DNA of 64,000 nt from Hydrogenophaga sp040372165 (GCF_040372165.1 NZ_BAABWG010000002.1:558001-622000), one strand, 5' to 3'; counted from the first letter of the stretch, positions 8,390-17,987 are shown. Made by a program: numbers and translations. Notes: a model not told the origin generated them from the letters alone.

Positions 8390-9739
8390 TCAGACCGATT
8401 TGGTTGCTTTGGTCTTCGCCGACGGCTTGGCGTTGGCCGCCGACTTGGGCACTGCGCGTCGTGGTGGCTCGACCGGCGCCTCGGCACCTTTGACCGACTG
8501 GCCCTGGCAGCTGGGTCGGCAGTAGAAATCAGCCTTGGAGAGGTCTGCCACTGTCCCGATATCCTTGTCACCCCGACCAGACAGGTTGACCAGAATGGAT
8601 TCGGAGGGTTTCATGGTCTTGGCCAGCTTCATTGCGTGCGCAATGGCATGACTCGACTCCAGCGCAGGGATGATGCCCTCAGCCTTGCAAAGGTAGTGGA
8701 AAGCGTCGAGCGCTTCCTTGTCGGTGATGCCGACGTAGTCGGCCCTGCCCGTGTCTTTGAGGTGGGCGTGCTCCGGACCAACGCCAGGGTAGTCCAGGCC
8801 AGCGCTGACGCTGTGGGTTTCTGTGACCTGTCCGTTGTCATCTTGCAGGACATAAGTCCGGTTGCCGTGCAGGACGCCAGGGCTGCCCTTCTGCAGAGAG
8901 GCCGCATGCTTGTCAGTCTCAAGACCGTCGCCTGCCGCTTCAACGCCAATCAGTCGCGTTTTCTCATGCGGAATGTAGGGATAGAAGATGCCCATGGCAT
9001 TGCTGCCTCCGCCAACGCAGGCAACGACGGCGTCCGGCTGTTCTCCGGTGCAACCGGCTTCGGCCAGCATCTCGGGCATTTGCTTGAGGCATTCCTCGCC
9101 GATGACGCTCTGGAAGTCGCGCACCATCATGGGGTATGGGTGCGGGCCAGCCACCGTCCCGATGATGTAGAAGGTGTTGTCAACGTTGGCCACCCAGTCA
9201 CGCAAGGCTTCATTCAGTGCGTCCTTCAGCGTCTTGCTGCCGCTGTCCACTGGCACCACCTTGGCGCCCAGGAGGTTCATGCGATAGACGTTGGGGCTTT
9301 GGCGTTTGACATCCTCGCTGCCCATGTACACGATGCACTCAAGTCCATAGCGCGCGCAGATGGTTGCCGTGGCCACGCCGTGCTGGCCTGCCCCGGTCTC
9401 GGCGATGATCCTCGGCTTTCCCATGCGCTTGGCCAGCATGGCCTGGCCGATCACATTGTTGATCTTGTGGGCACCGGTGTGGTTGAGATCTTCGCGTTTG
9501 AGAAAGATCTGGGCACCACCCATTTCCCGGCTCATGCGATCGGCATGGTAGATCGGGCTGGGGCGGCCGACATAGTGCGCCAGCTCCTTGCGGAACTCCG
9601 CCTGGAAGGCGTCATCATGCTGGTACTTGGCGTACGCGGCTTTGAGTTCGTTGATGGCGTGGGTGAGCGTCTCGCTCACAAAGCTGCCGCCGTATTTGCC
9701 AAAGTGGCCGTTGACGGTCGGTTGGTCGTATTGGTTCAT
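8390..9739 (-). CDS. trpB: Tryptophan synthase beta chain with C-terminal tail
   Basis: PLP enzyme joining indole and serine to make tryptophan. The PLP lysine is in NHTGAHKINN, the phosphate-binding glycine loop is CVGGGSNAMG, and the end of the catalytic domain SGRGDKDIGTV is normal. The protein is 449 residues, about 50 more than typical TrpB: after DLSKADFY there is CRPSCQGQS followed by a Lys/Ala/Pro-rich tail ending KTKATKSV. The start ATG 9739 gives the usual N-terminus MNQYDQPTVNGHFGKYGG. The tail is a lineage-type addition of unknown role. Confidence 0.96.
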   Translation of the reverse strand: MNQYDQPTVNGHFGKYGGSFVSETLTHAINELKAAYAKYQHDDAFQAEFRKELAHYVGRPSPIYHADRMSREMGGAQIFLKREDLNHTGAHKINNVIGQAMLAKRMGKPRIIAETGAGQHGVATATICARYGLECIVYMGSEDVKRQSPNVYRMNLLGAKVVPVDSGSKTLKDALNEALRDWVANVDNTFYIIGTVAGPHPYPMMVRDFQSVIGEECLKQMPEMLAEAGCTGEQPDAVVACVGGGSNAMGIFYPYIPHEKTRLIGVEAAGDGLETDKHAASLQKGSPGVLHGNRTYVLQDDNGQVTETHSVSAGLDYPGVGPEHAHLKDTGRADYVGITDKEALDAFHYLCKAEGIIPALESSHAIAHAMKLAKTMKPSESILVNLSGRGDKDIGTVADLSKADFYCRPSCQGQSVKGAEAPVEPPRRAVPKSAANAKPSAKTKATKSV

Positions 9740-9801
9740 GAAACTGGCTCTCTGGATAGACGCCTGTCCCGGACGGCACAGTCCTGAGCGATCAGGATGG
9801 G

Positions 9802-10503
9802 TCAGCCGGAGGAAGCGTTCAGTTGCGTGTCTGCTGCCTTGACGGCAGTGATGAAGTCGTGAACCCTCTGGGCGTCCTTGATACCCTTGAGTGCTTTGCC
9901 ATTGCTGTCAACGGCTTCCACACCCGAGCTCACGTCAACGGCCCATGGCCGTACACGCAAAATGCCATCGATCACGTTTGCAGGCGTGAGTCCACCAGAC
10001 AAAACGAGGCGAGAGCTGGCGTTTAGTTGTGGATGTGACCACGGAAATGCTGTCCAGTCAAAAGATTGTCCGCCACCCCCATAACCATCGACCTGGGCGT
10101 CCAGAAGGATGGCTTGGGCGGCAGTGAAGTCGATCGCATATTTTACGAGATCAAAGCCTTTTCCAGCATCCCCCATGGGAATTCTGGCCGCGCGAATGTA
10201 GGGTCGACCCGCCGCCGCGCAGTCGGGAGGGGATTCGTCACCGTGAAACTGAAGCAATGCATTTGGTACCGCCGAGCACGCGTTGGCAATTTCATCAGGC
10301 GGGGCATTGACCATCAGCAGGACCGGCGTCACAAAGGCTGGCAAGCGTCTGGCGAGCTCGGCGGCCCTTTGTGGCTGGACATACCGGGGACTTTTTCCGT
10401 ACAGGACGAATCCGATCGCATCAGCGCCTGCCTGAACGGCGGCGTCGACATCCTGTTCCCGGGTCAGGCCACAGATTTTGATGCGTGTGCGATGAGAGGT
10501 CAT
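9802..10503 (-). CDS. trpF: N-(5'-phosphoribosyl)anthranilate isomerase
   Basis: Amadori rearrangement step of tryptophan synthesis. The catalytic cysteine is in RIKICGLTREQD near the start and the general acid aspartate is in ILLDAQVDGYGGGGQSFDW; the phosphate-binding region is LSGGLTPANV. I chose ATG 10503 (233 residues, family-like). An in-frame GTG at 10557 would overlap the truA stop as GTGA and add 18 residues; the overlap makes translational coupling possible, so the true start is uncertain. Confidence 0.93.
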   Translation of the reverse strand: MTSHRTRIKICGLTREQDVDAAVQAGADAIGFVLYGKSPRYVQPQRAAELARRLPAFVTPVLLMVNAPPDEIANACSAVPNALLQFHGDESPPDCAAAGRPYIRAARIPMGDAGKGFDLVKYAIDFTAAQAILLDAQVDGYGGGGQSFDWTAFPWSHPQLNASSRLVLSGGLTPANVIDGILRVRPWAVDVSSGVEAVDSNGKALKGIKDAQRVHDFITAVKAADTQLNASSG

Positions 10504-10553
10504 GGTGCTGGCGTTTAGGCTCAGGGGGGGGGTGTTCTGCGCCAAGGGCGGCA

Positions 10554-11402
10554 TCACGGGAGCCAGTCAAATGCGGGTGTCTGCAGCGGCAGCCCCCATT
10601 GGTCATCGTACACCGGACCCAGAAAATACAAGCCAGCGGGGGAAAAAGTCGGCGCGGCTGCGTCGCGGCTGCGTGCGGCGATCACTTCGGACATCCACTG
10701 TGGCGGGCGGTTTCCGCTGCCAATGGCGATCAGGCAGCCCATGATGTTGCGAATCATGTGGTGAAGAAATGCGCTGGCCTCAAACTCGAATTTCCAGTAA
10801 CTGCCTCTTCGTGCAATGTCGACACGAATCATGGTCTTGATGGGCGTGTGCGCCTGGCATTGAGCTGCGCGAAATGACGTGAAGTCATGTTCACCCAGAA
10901 GATGCTGGGCCGCCTGCTGCATGGCCTCGATATTCAGCGGCCGAAATACCCAGCCCACCTGGCCAACGTCGACACTCGGTCGCACGGGGGATTCGAGCAG
11001 CACATAGGCGTAGCGCCGGCTCTTTGCGCTGGCGCGCGCGTGGAAGTCCTGGGTCAGCACTCTCGCCCAGTGCACGGCGATATCGTCGGGCAAGTAGGTG
11101 TTGGTGCCCCTCACCCAGGATGTCTCCACGCGATCGATGATCGTATCGAAGTGAACCACCTGCATCAGGCCATGAACACCCGCATCGGTCCGGCCTGCAC
11201 ACAGGGTATTGACTGCGCTCCCGTCATTCAGAAAGCGGCCAATCGCTTTTTCAAGCTTGTCCTGAACGGTGTTGCCGGACGGTTGGCTTTGCCAGCCGTC
11301 ATATTGGCGCCCGTTGTATGAGACGCCCAAAACAATGCGGCCGCCCGGGGAGGGCGGCTGCATGTCAGGCGTCGAAGCGTCGCTGTTGTCTGGCACGGCC
11401 AT
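10554..11402 (-). CDS. truA: tRNA pseudouridine(38-40) synthase
   Basis: Makes pseudouridine at positions 38-40 of the tRNA anticodon arm. The catalytic aspartate lies in the signature CAGRTDAGVHG (about residues 70-80); other family stretches are GVSYNGRQYDGWQSQ at the N-terminus and ASAFLHHMIRNIMG in the C-terminal half. Length 282 residues is normal, with a short polar N-terminal segment. It sits between fimV (29 bp upstream) and trpF, the usual betaproteobacterial arrangement. Confidence 0.96.
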   Translation of the reverse strand: MAVPDNSDASTPDMQPPSPGGRIVLGVSYNGRQYDGWQSQPSGNTVQDKLEKAIGRFLNDGSAVNTLCAGRTDAGVHGLMQVVHFDTIIDRVETSWVRGTNTYLPDDIAVHWARVLTQDFHARASAKSRRYAYVLLESPVRPSVDVGQVGWVFRPLNIEAMQQAAQHLLGEHDFTSFRAAQCQAHTPIKTMIRVDIARRGSYWKFEFEASAFLHHMIRNIMGCLIAIGSGNRPPQWMSEVIAARSRDAAAPTFSPAGLYFLGPVYDDQWGLPLQTPAFDWLP

Positions 11403-11431
11403 GCGGCCTGGGCCGCTTGCGCGGCTCAGGG

Positions 11432-14119
11432 TCAGGACAGGTCAGCCAGGAAGGCGGTTGCCTTGCTCTTGAGAGCGCCGTCAGCTTCGGCAACGACTTC
11501 CTCAGCCAGAGAGCGAGCGCCCTCCATATCGCCAATCGCCCGGAATTCTTCCGCCAGAGACAGCTTGGTCTCCAGGGGGTTTTCCTGCGTCAGCGTATCG
11601 CCTTCGTCGACTGCAGGTGCGGCTGCTTCTGCTTGTGCGCCACTCAAGTCGAGCGATACACCGTCAAGGTCCAGCGACATCATGCTTGAATCCGAGGCCT
11701 TGGCTTGCGCTTCTTCGCCGGCGTCCAGGAGCTCACCCGGCTTGGAAGGGAAGTCCAGGTCGAAATCCATGTCGGCAGGTGCCGAGGCAGCTGCGTCCTG
11801 AGCTTGTGCTGCCGGCGCCTCAACGGGAGCCGGTGCGGATGCCGCTGCATCACTGGTGAGCTGCTCGGTCAGGTCCAGATCAGCCATGCCTGACGTCATG
11901 GATGCCTTGAACTCCGGCTCTGGCGTCAGTGGCATGCTTGCCGATGGCTCGCCCGTGGTCACGTCAAGGTCCAGATCGAGGTCGAGGCCAGGTGCGCTGT
12001 CTTTGTCCGCCTCGGTGTCCTGCTGCGTGCTGGACGTGAATGGCATGGTGTTGACCAGGCCACCCGTTCCGGAATCACTGACAGGGGCCTTGATCTCTGG
12101 TGCGCCACCTGGCTGATACAGCTGGTTGTTGGCATCGAGCTCGCGGCCCATTTCGCATACTTGCTCCCAGTCAGGGCCCTGGCCCTGTGTCAGGCCATAG
12201 GTTTCGGTCGCCAGCACCTCGAAAGCCTTGGCGTCGCGGCGTTTTGCGTAAATTTCCAGGAGCTTGGTGTGGATGGCCACGCGCGTCGGAGCGCTGCGCA
12301 TGGCTTCCTTGAGAATTTCTTCTGCCTGCAGGTCGCGCCCGTAAGCGAGGTAGACATCGGCTTCGGCGACAGGGTCAACATCACCGGCCGCATCCAGCTG
12401 GCTCGGGGAATAGACCATGGACGAACCGGATGCCTGCGCGTCCTGGGTATCGATGCGCTGGCCACCACTGGCTCCGAAGAAGGAGTCGGGCTGCAAACGG
12501 CTTTCCAGGAATGAAGAGTCGACCGGTGCGTCCTTGTTGCCCTTGCGAAGGCGGAAGAACGCCAGACCACCCAGTGCGGCCAGAACCAGAGCTCCAACAG
12601 GCAACAGCCAGGGTGAGCCGGTGATCTGGTCCATGAAAGATGTCTCGACTGCTGGTGGCGCAGGCAATGGTGCCGGTGCAGGCGCTGGGGCAGGCGGTGG
12701 TGGTGGAGGCGCTGGAGCAGGCTCAGGCGCTGCTGCAGGTTCCGTCGGAGCCGTTTCAGCGGCTGGGGTGCCTTCTTCTGCTGCTGGCGCTCCCGCAGGG
12801 GTTTCTTCGCCTTCGGCAGCTGGGCTTGTTCCTGTGACACCAGGGCCTTCGGCCGACGGGGTCTCCGAGCCAGTCACGGCCGGCGAACCTTCGGGGGCAG
12901 CTGGCGCTGCAGGTGTCTTGGTGTTCTCGGCGACCGGCTGCAGGTCCTTGAGCTCTTCAATGTTCTTCTTGAGCTCTTCGGCACGTGCCGCAGCCTCATC
13001 TTCCTTGATCTGCTTGGCTATGCGGTCGGCCCTGGCGTCGCCACCAGCGGCTGCCTGGCCCTTGGAAAGCTCAAGGCGGTCTGGTGCTGTGGCTTCTGGC
13101 TTGTTCTCTTCGACCTGGGTTTCCACCTTGCCAGTCGCTTCGCGAGCAGCTTCGCCCACACCCGCGTCCGGAATGGCGCCGGCCAGGCGCTCACGATAGG
13201 CATTGAAGTCCCTAGCTTGCGAGACGATCATGCGGCGAGCTTCGCCGCGGGACAATCCCTGGGCTTCTTCTGCCGTCGGCATGTCCAGAATCGCACCCGC
13301 TTTCAGGCGGTTGACGTTGTTGTCAATGAATGCATTCGGGTTGGCCCGAAGCATGGCCACCAGCATTTGGTCCAGGGACACGTTGGCGGGCAGTGCCGAG
13401 CGGGCGATAGCCCCGGCTGTGTCGCCACGCTTGACTGTGACCTGGCCACCTTCAGCCTCCGCTGCACTGGCCGCCGGTGCGGCTGCCGGGGCAGACGCCT
13501 TGGGAGCGGATGGGGCCGCCGTCGCAGGGCTTGGAGCTGCTGCTGGCTTGGTCTTGGGCGTGTCAGCTGCCGCTGCAACTGGCTCTGGCGCAGCTTTCTT
13601 GGTTCTTGGTGGGTCAAAAAGCAGCGTGTAGTCACGAACAATCTTGCCGGATGCCCAAGTGGCCTCAATGATGAGGTCCATGAAGGGCTCGGTGACAGTC
13701 CTGCTGCTGGTGACCGACAGATACGAGGCGCCGGAAGCCGAGCGCTGCAGTTTGACTTCGGCGGTACCGAGGGCAGGGTTGTACTCCATCCCCTTGGCAC
13801 CAAAATCAGCCGGATTGCCCAGCTTGACCTTCAGTGATGCCGCTTCGTCCGCAGAGATCTGAGGGACAGCAATTTCGGCGCGGAGTGGCTCGCCTAGCGC
13901 CGATTTCACGGCCACGCGGCCCAGTGCCAGCGCATTGGCGTCCTGGTGTTGTGCCAGGCCTGTGATCAGCATCACGGCAGCGGCAACCGCATGCATCCGG
14001 ACAAGGCCTCGAGAACCGCCGCCCTTTTGGGCCTCAGTCTGTTGGAATTGGGGGTGGCGGAACTGTTTTGGCACGTGAACCTCGAAGCTTGTAAATCCGG
14101 GAAATGACCTTAGCATCAA
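11432..14119 (-). CDS. fimV: FimV/HubP-family polar protein
   Basis: Large inner-membrane protein (895 residues) of the FimV family, which binds peptidoglycan and organises the cell pole and type IV pilus/twitching functions. Visible layout: a long N-terminal signal-like region ending near ANALALGRVAVKSALGEPLRAEI, a conserved FimV N-domain, a LysM motif (VTVKRGDTAGAIARSALP to LDMPTAEEA), a long Ala/Pro/Glu-rich low-complexity linker with proline runs, one membrane helix (WLLPVGALVLAALGGLAFF), a TPR-like stretch, an acidic region, and the FimV C-terminal motif EFRAIGDMEGARSLAEEVVAEADGALKSKATAFLA. The start at 14119 may be too far upstream; Met42 is another candidate. Confidence 0.92.
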   Translation of the reverse strand: MMLRSFPGFTSFEVHVPKQFRHPQFQQTEAQKGGGSRGLVRMHAVAAAVMLITGLAQHQDANALALGRVAVKSALGEPLRAEIAVPQISADEAASLKVKLGNPADFGAKGMEYNPALGTAEVKLQRSASGASYLSVTSSRTVTEPFMDLIIEATWASGKIVRDYTLLFDPPRTKKAAPEPVAAAADTPKTKPAAAPSPATAAPSAPKASAPAAAPAASAAEAEGGQVTVKRGDTAGAIARSALPANVSLDQMLVAMLRANPNAFIDNNVNRLKAGAILDMPTAEEAQGLSRGEARRMIVSQARDFNAYRERLAGAIPDAGVGEAAREATGKVETQVEENKPEATAPDRLELSKGQAAAGGDARADRIAKQIKEDEAAARAEELKKNIEELKDLQPVAENTKTPAAPAAPEGSPAVTGSETPSAEGPGVTGTSPAAEGEETPAGAPAAEEGTPAAETAPTEPAAAPEPAPAPPPPPPAPAPAPAPLPAPPAVETSFMDQITGSPWLLPVGALVLAALGGLAFFRLRKGNKDAPVDSSFLESRLQPDSFFGASGGQRIDTQDAQASGSSMVYSPSQLDAAGDVDPVAEADVYLAYGRDLQAEEILKEAMRSAPTRVAIHTKLLEIYAKRRDAKAFEVLATETYGLTQGQGPDWEQVCEMGRELDANNQLYQPGGAPEIKAPVSDSGTGGLVNTMPFTSSTQQDTEADKDSAPGLDLDLDLDVTTGEPSASMPLTPEPEFKASMTSGMADLDLTEQLTSDAAASAPAPVEAPAAQAQDAAASAPADMDFDLDFPSKPGELLDAGEEAQAKASDSSMMSLDLDGVSLDLSGAQAEAAAPAVDEGDTLTQENPLETKLSLAEEFRAIGDMEGARSLAEEVVAEADGALKSKATAFLADLS

Positions 14120-14192
14120 CGCATTAGAGTGACAAGCTGAGAATTCGCTTGAGTTTCTTTTGCTGCTTTTTACATACTGTAGGAAGCCATTT

Positions 14193-14241
14193 GTCGTTGC
14201 GGTTGCGCAACGACAAGGGGCCGAATGGTCCGGCCCCTTGT
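14193..14241 (-). terminator. Tandem hairpins between asd and fimV
   Basis: Two adjacent stems: GTCGTTGC / GCAACGAC (14193-14200 with 14207-14214) and ACAAGGGGCCG / CGGCCCCTTGT (14213-14223 with 14231-14241, 7-base loop). They share bases at the junction, so only one can fully form at a time. On the minus strand no T run follows, so simple intrinsic termination is doubtful; they could still protect the asd 3' end. Confidence 0.55.
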
Positions 14242-14268
14242 GAAGTCCTGATTATGAAAACTTGCTGA

Positions 14269-15405
14269 TCAGGCGTCTAGCAAAATTCGCAGCATGCGGC
14301 GCAGTGGCTCTGCGGCTCCCCACAGCAACTGGTCGCCAATGGTGAATGCGCTGAGGTATTGAGGGCCCTGGGCGAGCTTTCGGATGCGGCCCACAGGGAT
14401 CGTCATGGTGCCAGTGACTGCCACAGGCGTCAGATCCTGCAGGGTGGCTTCCTTGTTGTTGGGAACCACCTTGGCCCATGGGTTGTCAGCGGCGATCATC
14501 CCTTCGATTTCGTCGAGCGGCACATCCTTGGTCAGCTTGAAGGTGAGGGCCTGGCTGTGGCAGCGCATGGCACCCACTCGCACGCAGTAGCCGTCAACGG
14601 GAATGGCGCTGTTGCCGAAGTCGGGGCCCAGACCCAGAATCTTGTTGGTCTCGGCCATGCCCTTCCATTCTTCCTTGGACATGCCGTCGCCGAGGTCCTT
14701 GTCGATCCAGGGGATGAGTGAGCCGCCCAGCGGGACGCCAAAGTTGGCGGTTTCGGCAGCGCTCAGTGAGCGCTGCTTGGCGATGACCTGCCGATCGATC
14801 TCCAGGATCGCGCTTTTGGGGTCGTCGAGCAAAGGCTTGACTTCCGCGTAGAGCGTGCCGTATTGGGTCAGCAGTTCGCGCATGTGCTGAGCACCGCCGC
14901 CGGACGCGGCCTGATAGGTCTGAGTGTTCATCCACTCCACCAGTCCGGCCTTGTAGAGCGCGCCGACGCCCATGAGCATGCAGCTGACGGTGCAATTGCC
15001 ACCGACCCAGTTCTTGCCACCCTTGGACATGGCGTCCTTGATGACCGGCATGTTGACCGGATCAAGCACGATCACGGCGTCTTTTTCCATGCGCAAGGCA
15101 GATGCAGCATCGATCCAGTGTCCCTGCCAGCCAGCGGCGCGGAGCTTGGGGAAGACTTCATTGGTATAGTCGCCCCCCTGGCAAGTCACGATGATGTCGC
15201 AGCGCTTGAGGGCGTCAATATCGTAGGCATCCTGGAGCTTGGTTTCATTCTTCGCCATTGCAGGGGCTGCACCGCCTGCATTGGATGTGGAGAAAAACAG
15301 TGGCTCGATCAGGTCGAAGTCCTTTTCTTCGCTCATACGGTCCATCAGGACCGAGCCGACCATGCCGCGCCAGCCGATCAGGCCGACCAACTTGCTGCTA
15401 CTCAT
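14269..15405 (-). CDS. asd: Aspartate-semialdehyde dehydrogenase
   Basis: NADP-dependent enzyme reducing aspartyl phosphate to the semialdehyde, feeding lysine/DAP, threonine and methionine synthesis. The 378-residue protein has the nucleotide loop GLIGWRGMVGSVLMDRM at the N-terminus and the catalytic cysteine in GGNCTVSCMLMG; histidine GAMRCHSQALT is further on. This is the long Gram-negative form. Lies between leuB and fimV as in many Burkholderiales. Upstream there is a 720-bp gap to leuB. Confidence 0.97.
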   Translation of the reverse strand: MSSSKLVGLIGWRGMVGSVLMDRMSEEKDFDLIEPLFFSTSNAGGAAPAMAKNETKLQDAYDIDALKRCDIIVTCQGGDYTNEVFPKLRAAGWQGHWIDAASALRMEKDAVIVLDPVNMPVIKDAMSKGGKNWVGGNCTVSCMLMGVGALYKAGLVEWMNTQTYQAASGGGAQHMRELLTQYGTLYAEVKPLLDDPKSAILEIDRQVIAKQRSLSAAETANFGVPLGGSLIPWIDKDLGDGMSKEEWKGMAETNKILGLGPDFGNSAIPVDGYCVRVGAMRCHSQALTFKLTKDVPLDEIEGMIAADNPWAKVVPNNKEATLQDLTPVAVTGTMTIPVGRIRKLAQGPQYLSAFTIGDQLLWGAAEPLRRMLRILLDA

Positions 15406-16061
15406 TGCAAACGCCCTTTCTGTTGAGATTCAACAAAGTTCAAAAACAGGTTCAGACCACTTGGAAAGGGCTGACTGTTTGCCCGGCTCGTCTGGCCGGG
15501 ACAGGGGCGGCGCACGACGAACCAGGCTGAGTCAGCCTTTAATAATGGTGGTCGTGGTCTGGGGGAAGATGGAGTTGTTTGCGCGCGCAGCCACTCCTGT
15601 CATGGCGACAGAGGCTGAGGAGGTCAGAAAAGACGCATTGGCGGCAAACATCCTATTAGTATAGCTCACGCGACCTGCCCGAGGAGTGACGGGCTGGACC
15701 ATTGGCTGGCAAGGCGGCCAATGGAGGATTCAGGATTCCGCTCTCGGTTATCCCGTCGATACACTCTATGTGGATTCTTCGACCAGTGGCTCGCATGCAG
15801 GTTTTGACCTGTCGGCGGCGGTGCAGCCCATGGCCAATTCGGCCAGCTTTCATTTGTTGATGGGTGCCATTCTGGTATGGGCCGATCGGCCATGTTGTGT
15901 GGGAAGCGCCATTCCGGGGTCCCCGTTTTCATTCCGTTGATCTGTTTCGACAACCGGCAGAAGGTCGTTGATGCCTTTCGTTCCGTTTGAAAAGGGAGTG
16001 TGCAGGTGGATTCGACGTTCGACGCTTCTGGCCAGGGTGAGCACGGTGTGTTCTGAGGAGG
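15406..16061 (-). other. Long intergenic gap upstream of asd
   Basis: About 650 bases without a convincing gene; the short open frames here have no recognisable product or ribosome binding sites. Structures seen: a CCCGG/CCGGG hairpin at about 15482-15500, a 15-base dyad AGGCTGA-G-TCAGCCT at 15524-15538, and an AT-rich CTATTAGTATAG at 15653-15664 in which the minus strand carries TATACT, a possible -10 box for asd. No tRNA or riboswitch was recognised. Confidence 0.5.
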
Positions 16062-16087
16062 AAAAAAAGACGGCCTGTGAGGCCGCC
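16062..16087 (-). terminator. Intrinsic terminator after leuB
   Basis: On the minus strand GGCGGCC-TCACA-GGCCGTC (one G-U pair) is followed directly by seven T residues. Located 39 bp downstream of the leuB stop; it would end the leu transcript before asd. Confidence 0.85.
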
Positions 16088-16125
16088 CTTCTTTTCTTGT
16101 ATGGGGGTCAGACTGCGCGAGGCTG

Positions 16126-17202
16126 TCAGCTCATTGCCTTGACTACCGCATCACCCATCTCGCGGGTTCCGACCTTTGTGGTGCCTTCTTCGCCGGCGAA
16201 GATGTCCGGCGTACGCAGTCCTTGTGCCAATACCGACTTGACGGCGTCCTCTATCCGGTCGGCCGCTGCAGCCTGATCCAGCGAGAACCGCAGCATCATG
16301 GCCGCACTCAGAATGGTGGCCAGTGGATTGGCAATGCCCTGGCCGGCGATGTCTGGTGCACTGCCATGGCTGGGTTCGTAGAGGCCCTGTTTCTGATCGT
16401 TCAGAGAAGCGGAAGGGAGCATGCCGATGGAACCCGTGAGCATGGATGCTTCGTCCGAAAGAATGTCGCCAAACATGTTGCCGGTGACAACCACATCAAA
16501 CTTCTTGGGCGCTTTGACCAGCTGCATGGCAGCGTTGTCCACGTACATGTGCTCCAGCGTGACGTCCGGGTATTGCTTGTGCACTTCGGTGACCACGTCT
16601 TTCCAGAACTGGAAGGTCTCCAGCACGTTGGCTTTGTCCACGGAGGTCACCTTCTTGCCGCGTTTCTGTGCCGCCTGGAAAGCCACATGCGCGATGCGCT
16701 CGATCTCTGGTTTGCTGTAGCGCATGGTGTCAAAGGCTTCTTCCGCGCCGGGGAAGTGGCCATCAGAAGCCGTGCGCCGGCCGCGAGGCTGGCCGAAGTA
16801 GATGTCGCCGGTGAGTTCGCGGATGATCAGAATGTCCAGGCCGGCGATGAGCTCGGGCTTGAGGCTGGATGCACCGACGAGTTGTTCGTAGCAGATGGCT
16901 GGGCGGAAATTGGCGAACAAACCCATCTCCTTGCGCAGACCCAGAATGGCTTGCTCGGGGCGCAGTGGACGGTCAAGCGTGTCGTATTTCCAGTCGCCCA
17001 CGGCACCGAACAGGATGGCATCGGAAGACTTGGCCAGCTTGAGGGTCGACTCCGGGAGTGGATGGCCGGCCGCCTCATAGGCAGCGCCGCCAACCGGCGC
17101 GGTTTCCATGTCAAAGGACAGGTCGAGGGTTTCGAGGACCTTGACGGCTTCGGCAACGATTTCGGGTCCGATGCCATCACCGGGAAGAACTGCGATTTTC
17201 AT
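16126..17202 (-). CDS. leuB: 3-isopropylmalate dehydrogenase
   Basis: NAD-dependent oxidative decarboxylase of leucine synthesis. The 358-residue protein begins MKIAVLPGDGIGPEIVAEAVKVL, carries the substrate region RELTGDIYFGQPRG, the catalytic lysine/aspartate region VDKANVLETFQFWKDVV and the metal-binding NMFGDILSDEASMLTGSIGMLPSASL. NAD specificity is indicated by GSAPDIAGQGIANP. Last gene of the leu cluster, 103 bp after leuD. Confidence 0.98.
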   Translation of the reverse strand: MKIAVLPGDGIGPEIVAEAVKVLETLDLSFDMETAPVGGAAYEAAGHPLPESTLKLAKSSDAILFGAVGDWKYDTLDRPLRPEQAILGLRKEMGLFANFRPAICYEQLVGASSLKPELIAGLDILIIRELTGDIYFGQPRGRRTASDGHFPGAEEAFDTMRYSKPEIERIAHVAFQAAQKRGKKVTSVDKANVLETFQFWKDVVTEVHKQYPDVTLEHMYVDNAAMQLVKAPKKFDVVVTGNMFGDILSDEASMLTGSIGMLPSASLNDQKQGLYEPSHGSAPDIAGQGIANPLATILSAAMMLRFSLDQAAAADRIEDAVKSVLAQGLRTPDIFAGEEGTTKVGTREMGDAVVKAMS

Positions 17203-17305
17203 AAGCTAGCTTGATTGGAAATGTTATTGAATCTGGGCGATCTGGAAGCCATGCGTACTCGCAGCGATCCCGGCCAGGGACGCACTGCTGAGCTGAGAGG
17301 GCAAC

Positions 17306-17950
17306 TTACATCGTATGGGCCAGCCAGGGCTTGGTGGCCAGACGCTCGGCTTCGTAGGCCTGGATCTTGTCTTTGTGGCGCAGTGTCAGGCCGATATCGT
17401 CCAAACCATTCATCAGGCAGTACTTGCGGAAGGCGTTGACTTCGAACGGAATTTCTTCGCCCTGGGGCTTGACGATGACCTGGCGATCCAGATCGATGGT
17501 GAGTTCGTAGCCCGGGAATGCGGCCACATCATTGAACAGTTCGTCGACCTGGCGCTCTGGCAACACGATGGGCAGGAGGCCGTTCTTGAAGCAGTTGTTG
17601 AAGAATATGTCTGCAAAGCTCGGCGCAATCAAGGCACGGAATCCGTACTGCTCGATGGCCCAGGGTGCATGCTCACGGCTGGAGCCGCAGCCAAAATTCT
17701 TGCGGGCAATGAGCACCGATGCTCCCTTGTAGCGCGGCTGATTCAGCACGAAGTCGGGGTTGATTTTGCGCTCTGACTCTGCAATGCCTGGTTGCCCGAC
17801 ATCGAGATAGCGCCACTCGTCGAAAAGGTTCGGACCAAATCCGGTCTTGCGGATGGACTTGAGGAATTGCTTCGGGATGATGGCGTCGGTGTCGACGTTC
17901 TCGCGATCCATGGGGGCCACGAGGCCTTTGTGTACGGTGAATTTTTCCAT
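17306..17950 (-). CDS. leuD: 3-isopropylmalate dehydratase small subunit
   Basis: Swivelling-domain subunit of the LeuCD isomerase that interconverts 2- and 3-isopropylmalate. The 214-residue protein shows MEKFTVHKGLVAPMDRENVDTDAIIPKQFL at the start and the substrate loop FGCGSSREHAPWAIEQYGF. Separated from leuC by two small genes encoding exported proteins rather than adjacent to it. Confidence 0.97.
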   Translation of the reverse strand: MEKFTVHKGLVAPMDRENVDTDAIIPKQFLKSIRKTGFGPNLFDEWRYLDVGQPGIAESERKINPDFVLNQPRYKGASVLIARKNFGCGSSREHAPWAIEQYGFRALIAPSFADIFFNNCFKNGLLPIVLPERQVDELFNDVAAFPGYELTIDLDRQVIVKPQGEEIPFEVNAFRKYCLMNGLDDIGLTLRHKDKIQAYEAERLATKPWLAHTM

Positions 17951-17987
17951 GATGTGCTGTGATTCGTTTTGAAGCGGACTGACCCGC

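Noticed and set aside
8366..9787. Open frame opposite trpB (473 codons)
   Set aside because: Shadow of trpB with no family features.
15239..15664. Small open frames in the asd upstream gap
   Set aside because: Partly antisense to asd, no ribosome site or recognisable product.
16222..17214. Open frame opposite leuB (330 codons)
   Set aside because: Shadow of leuB.
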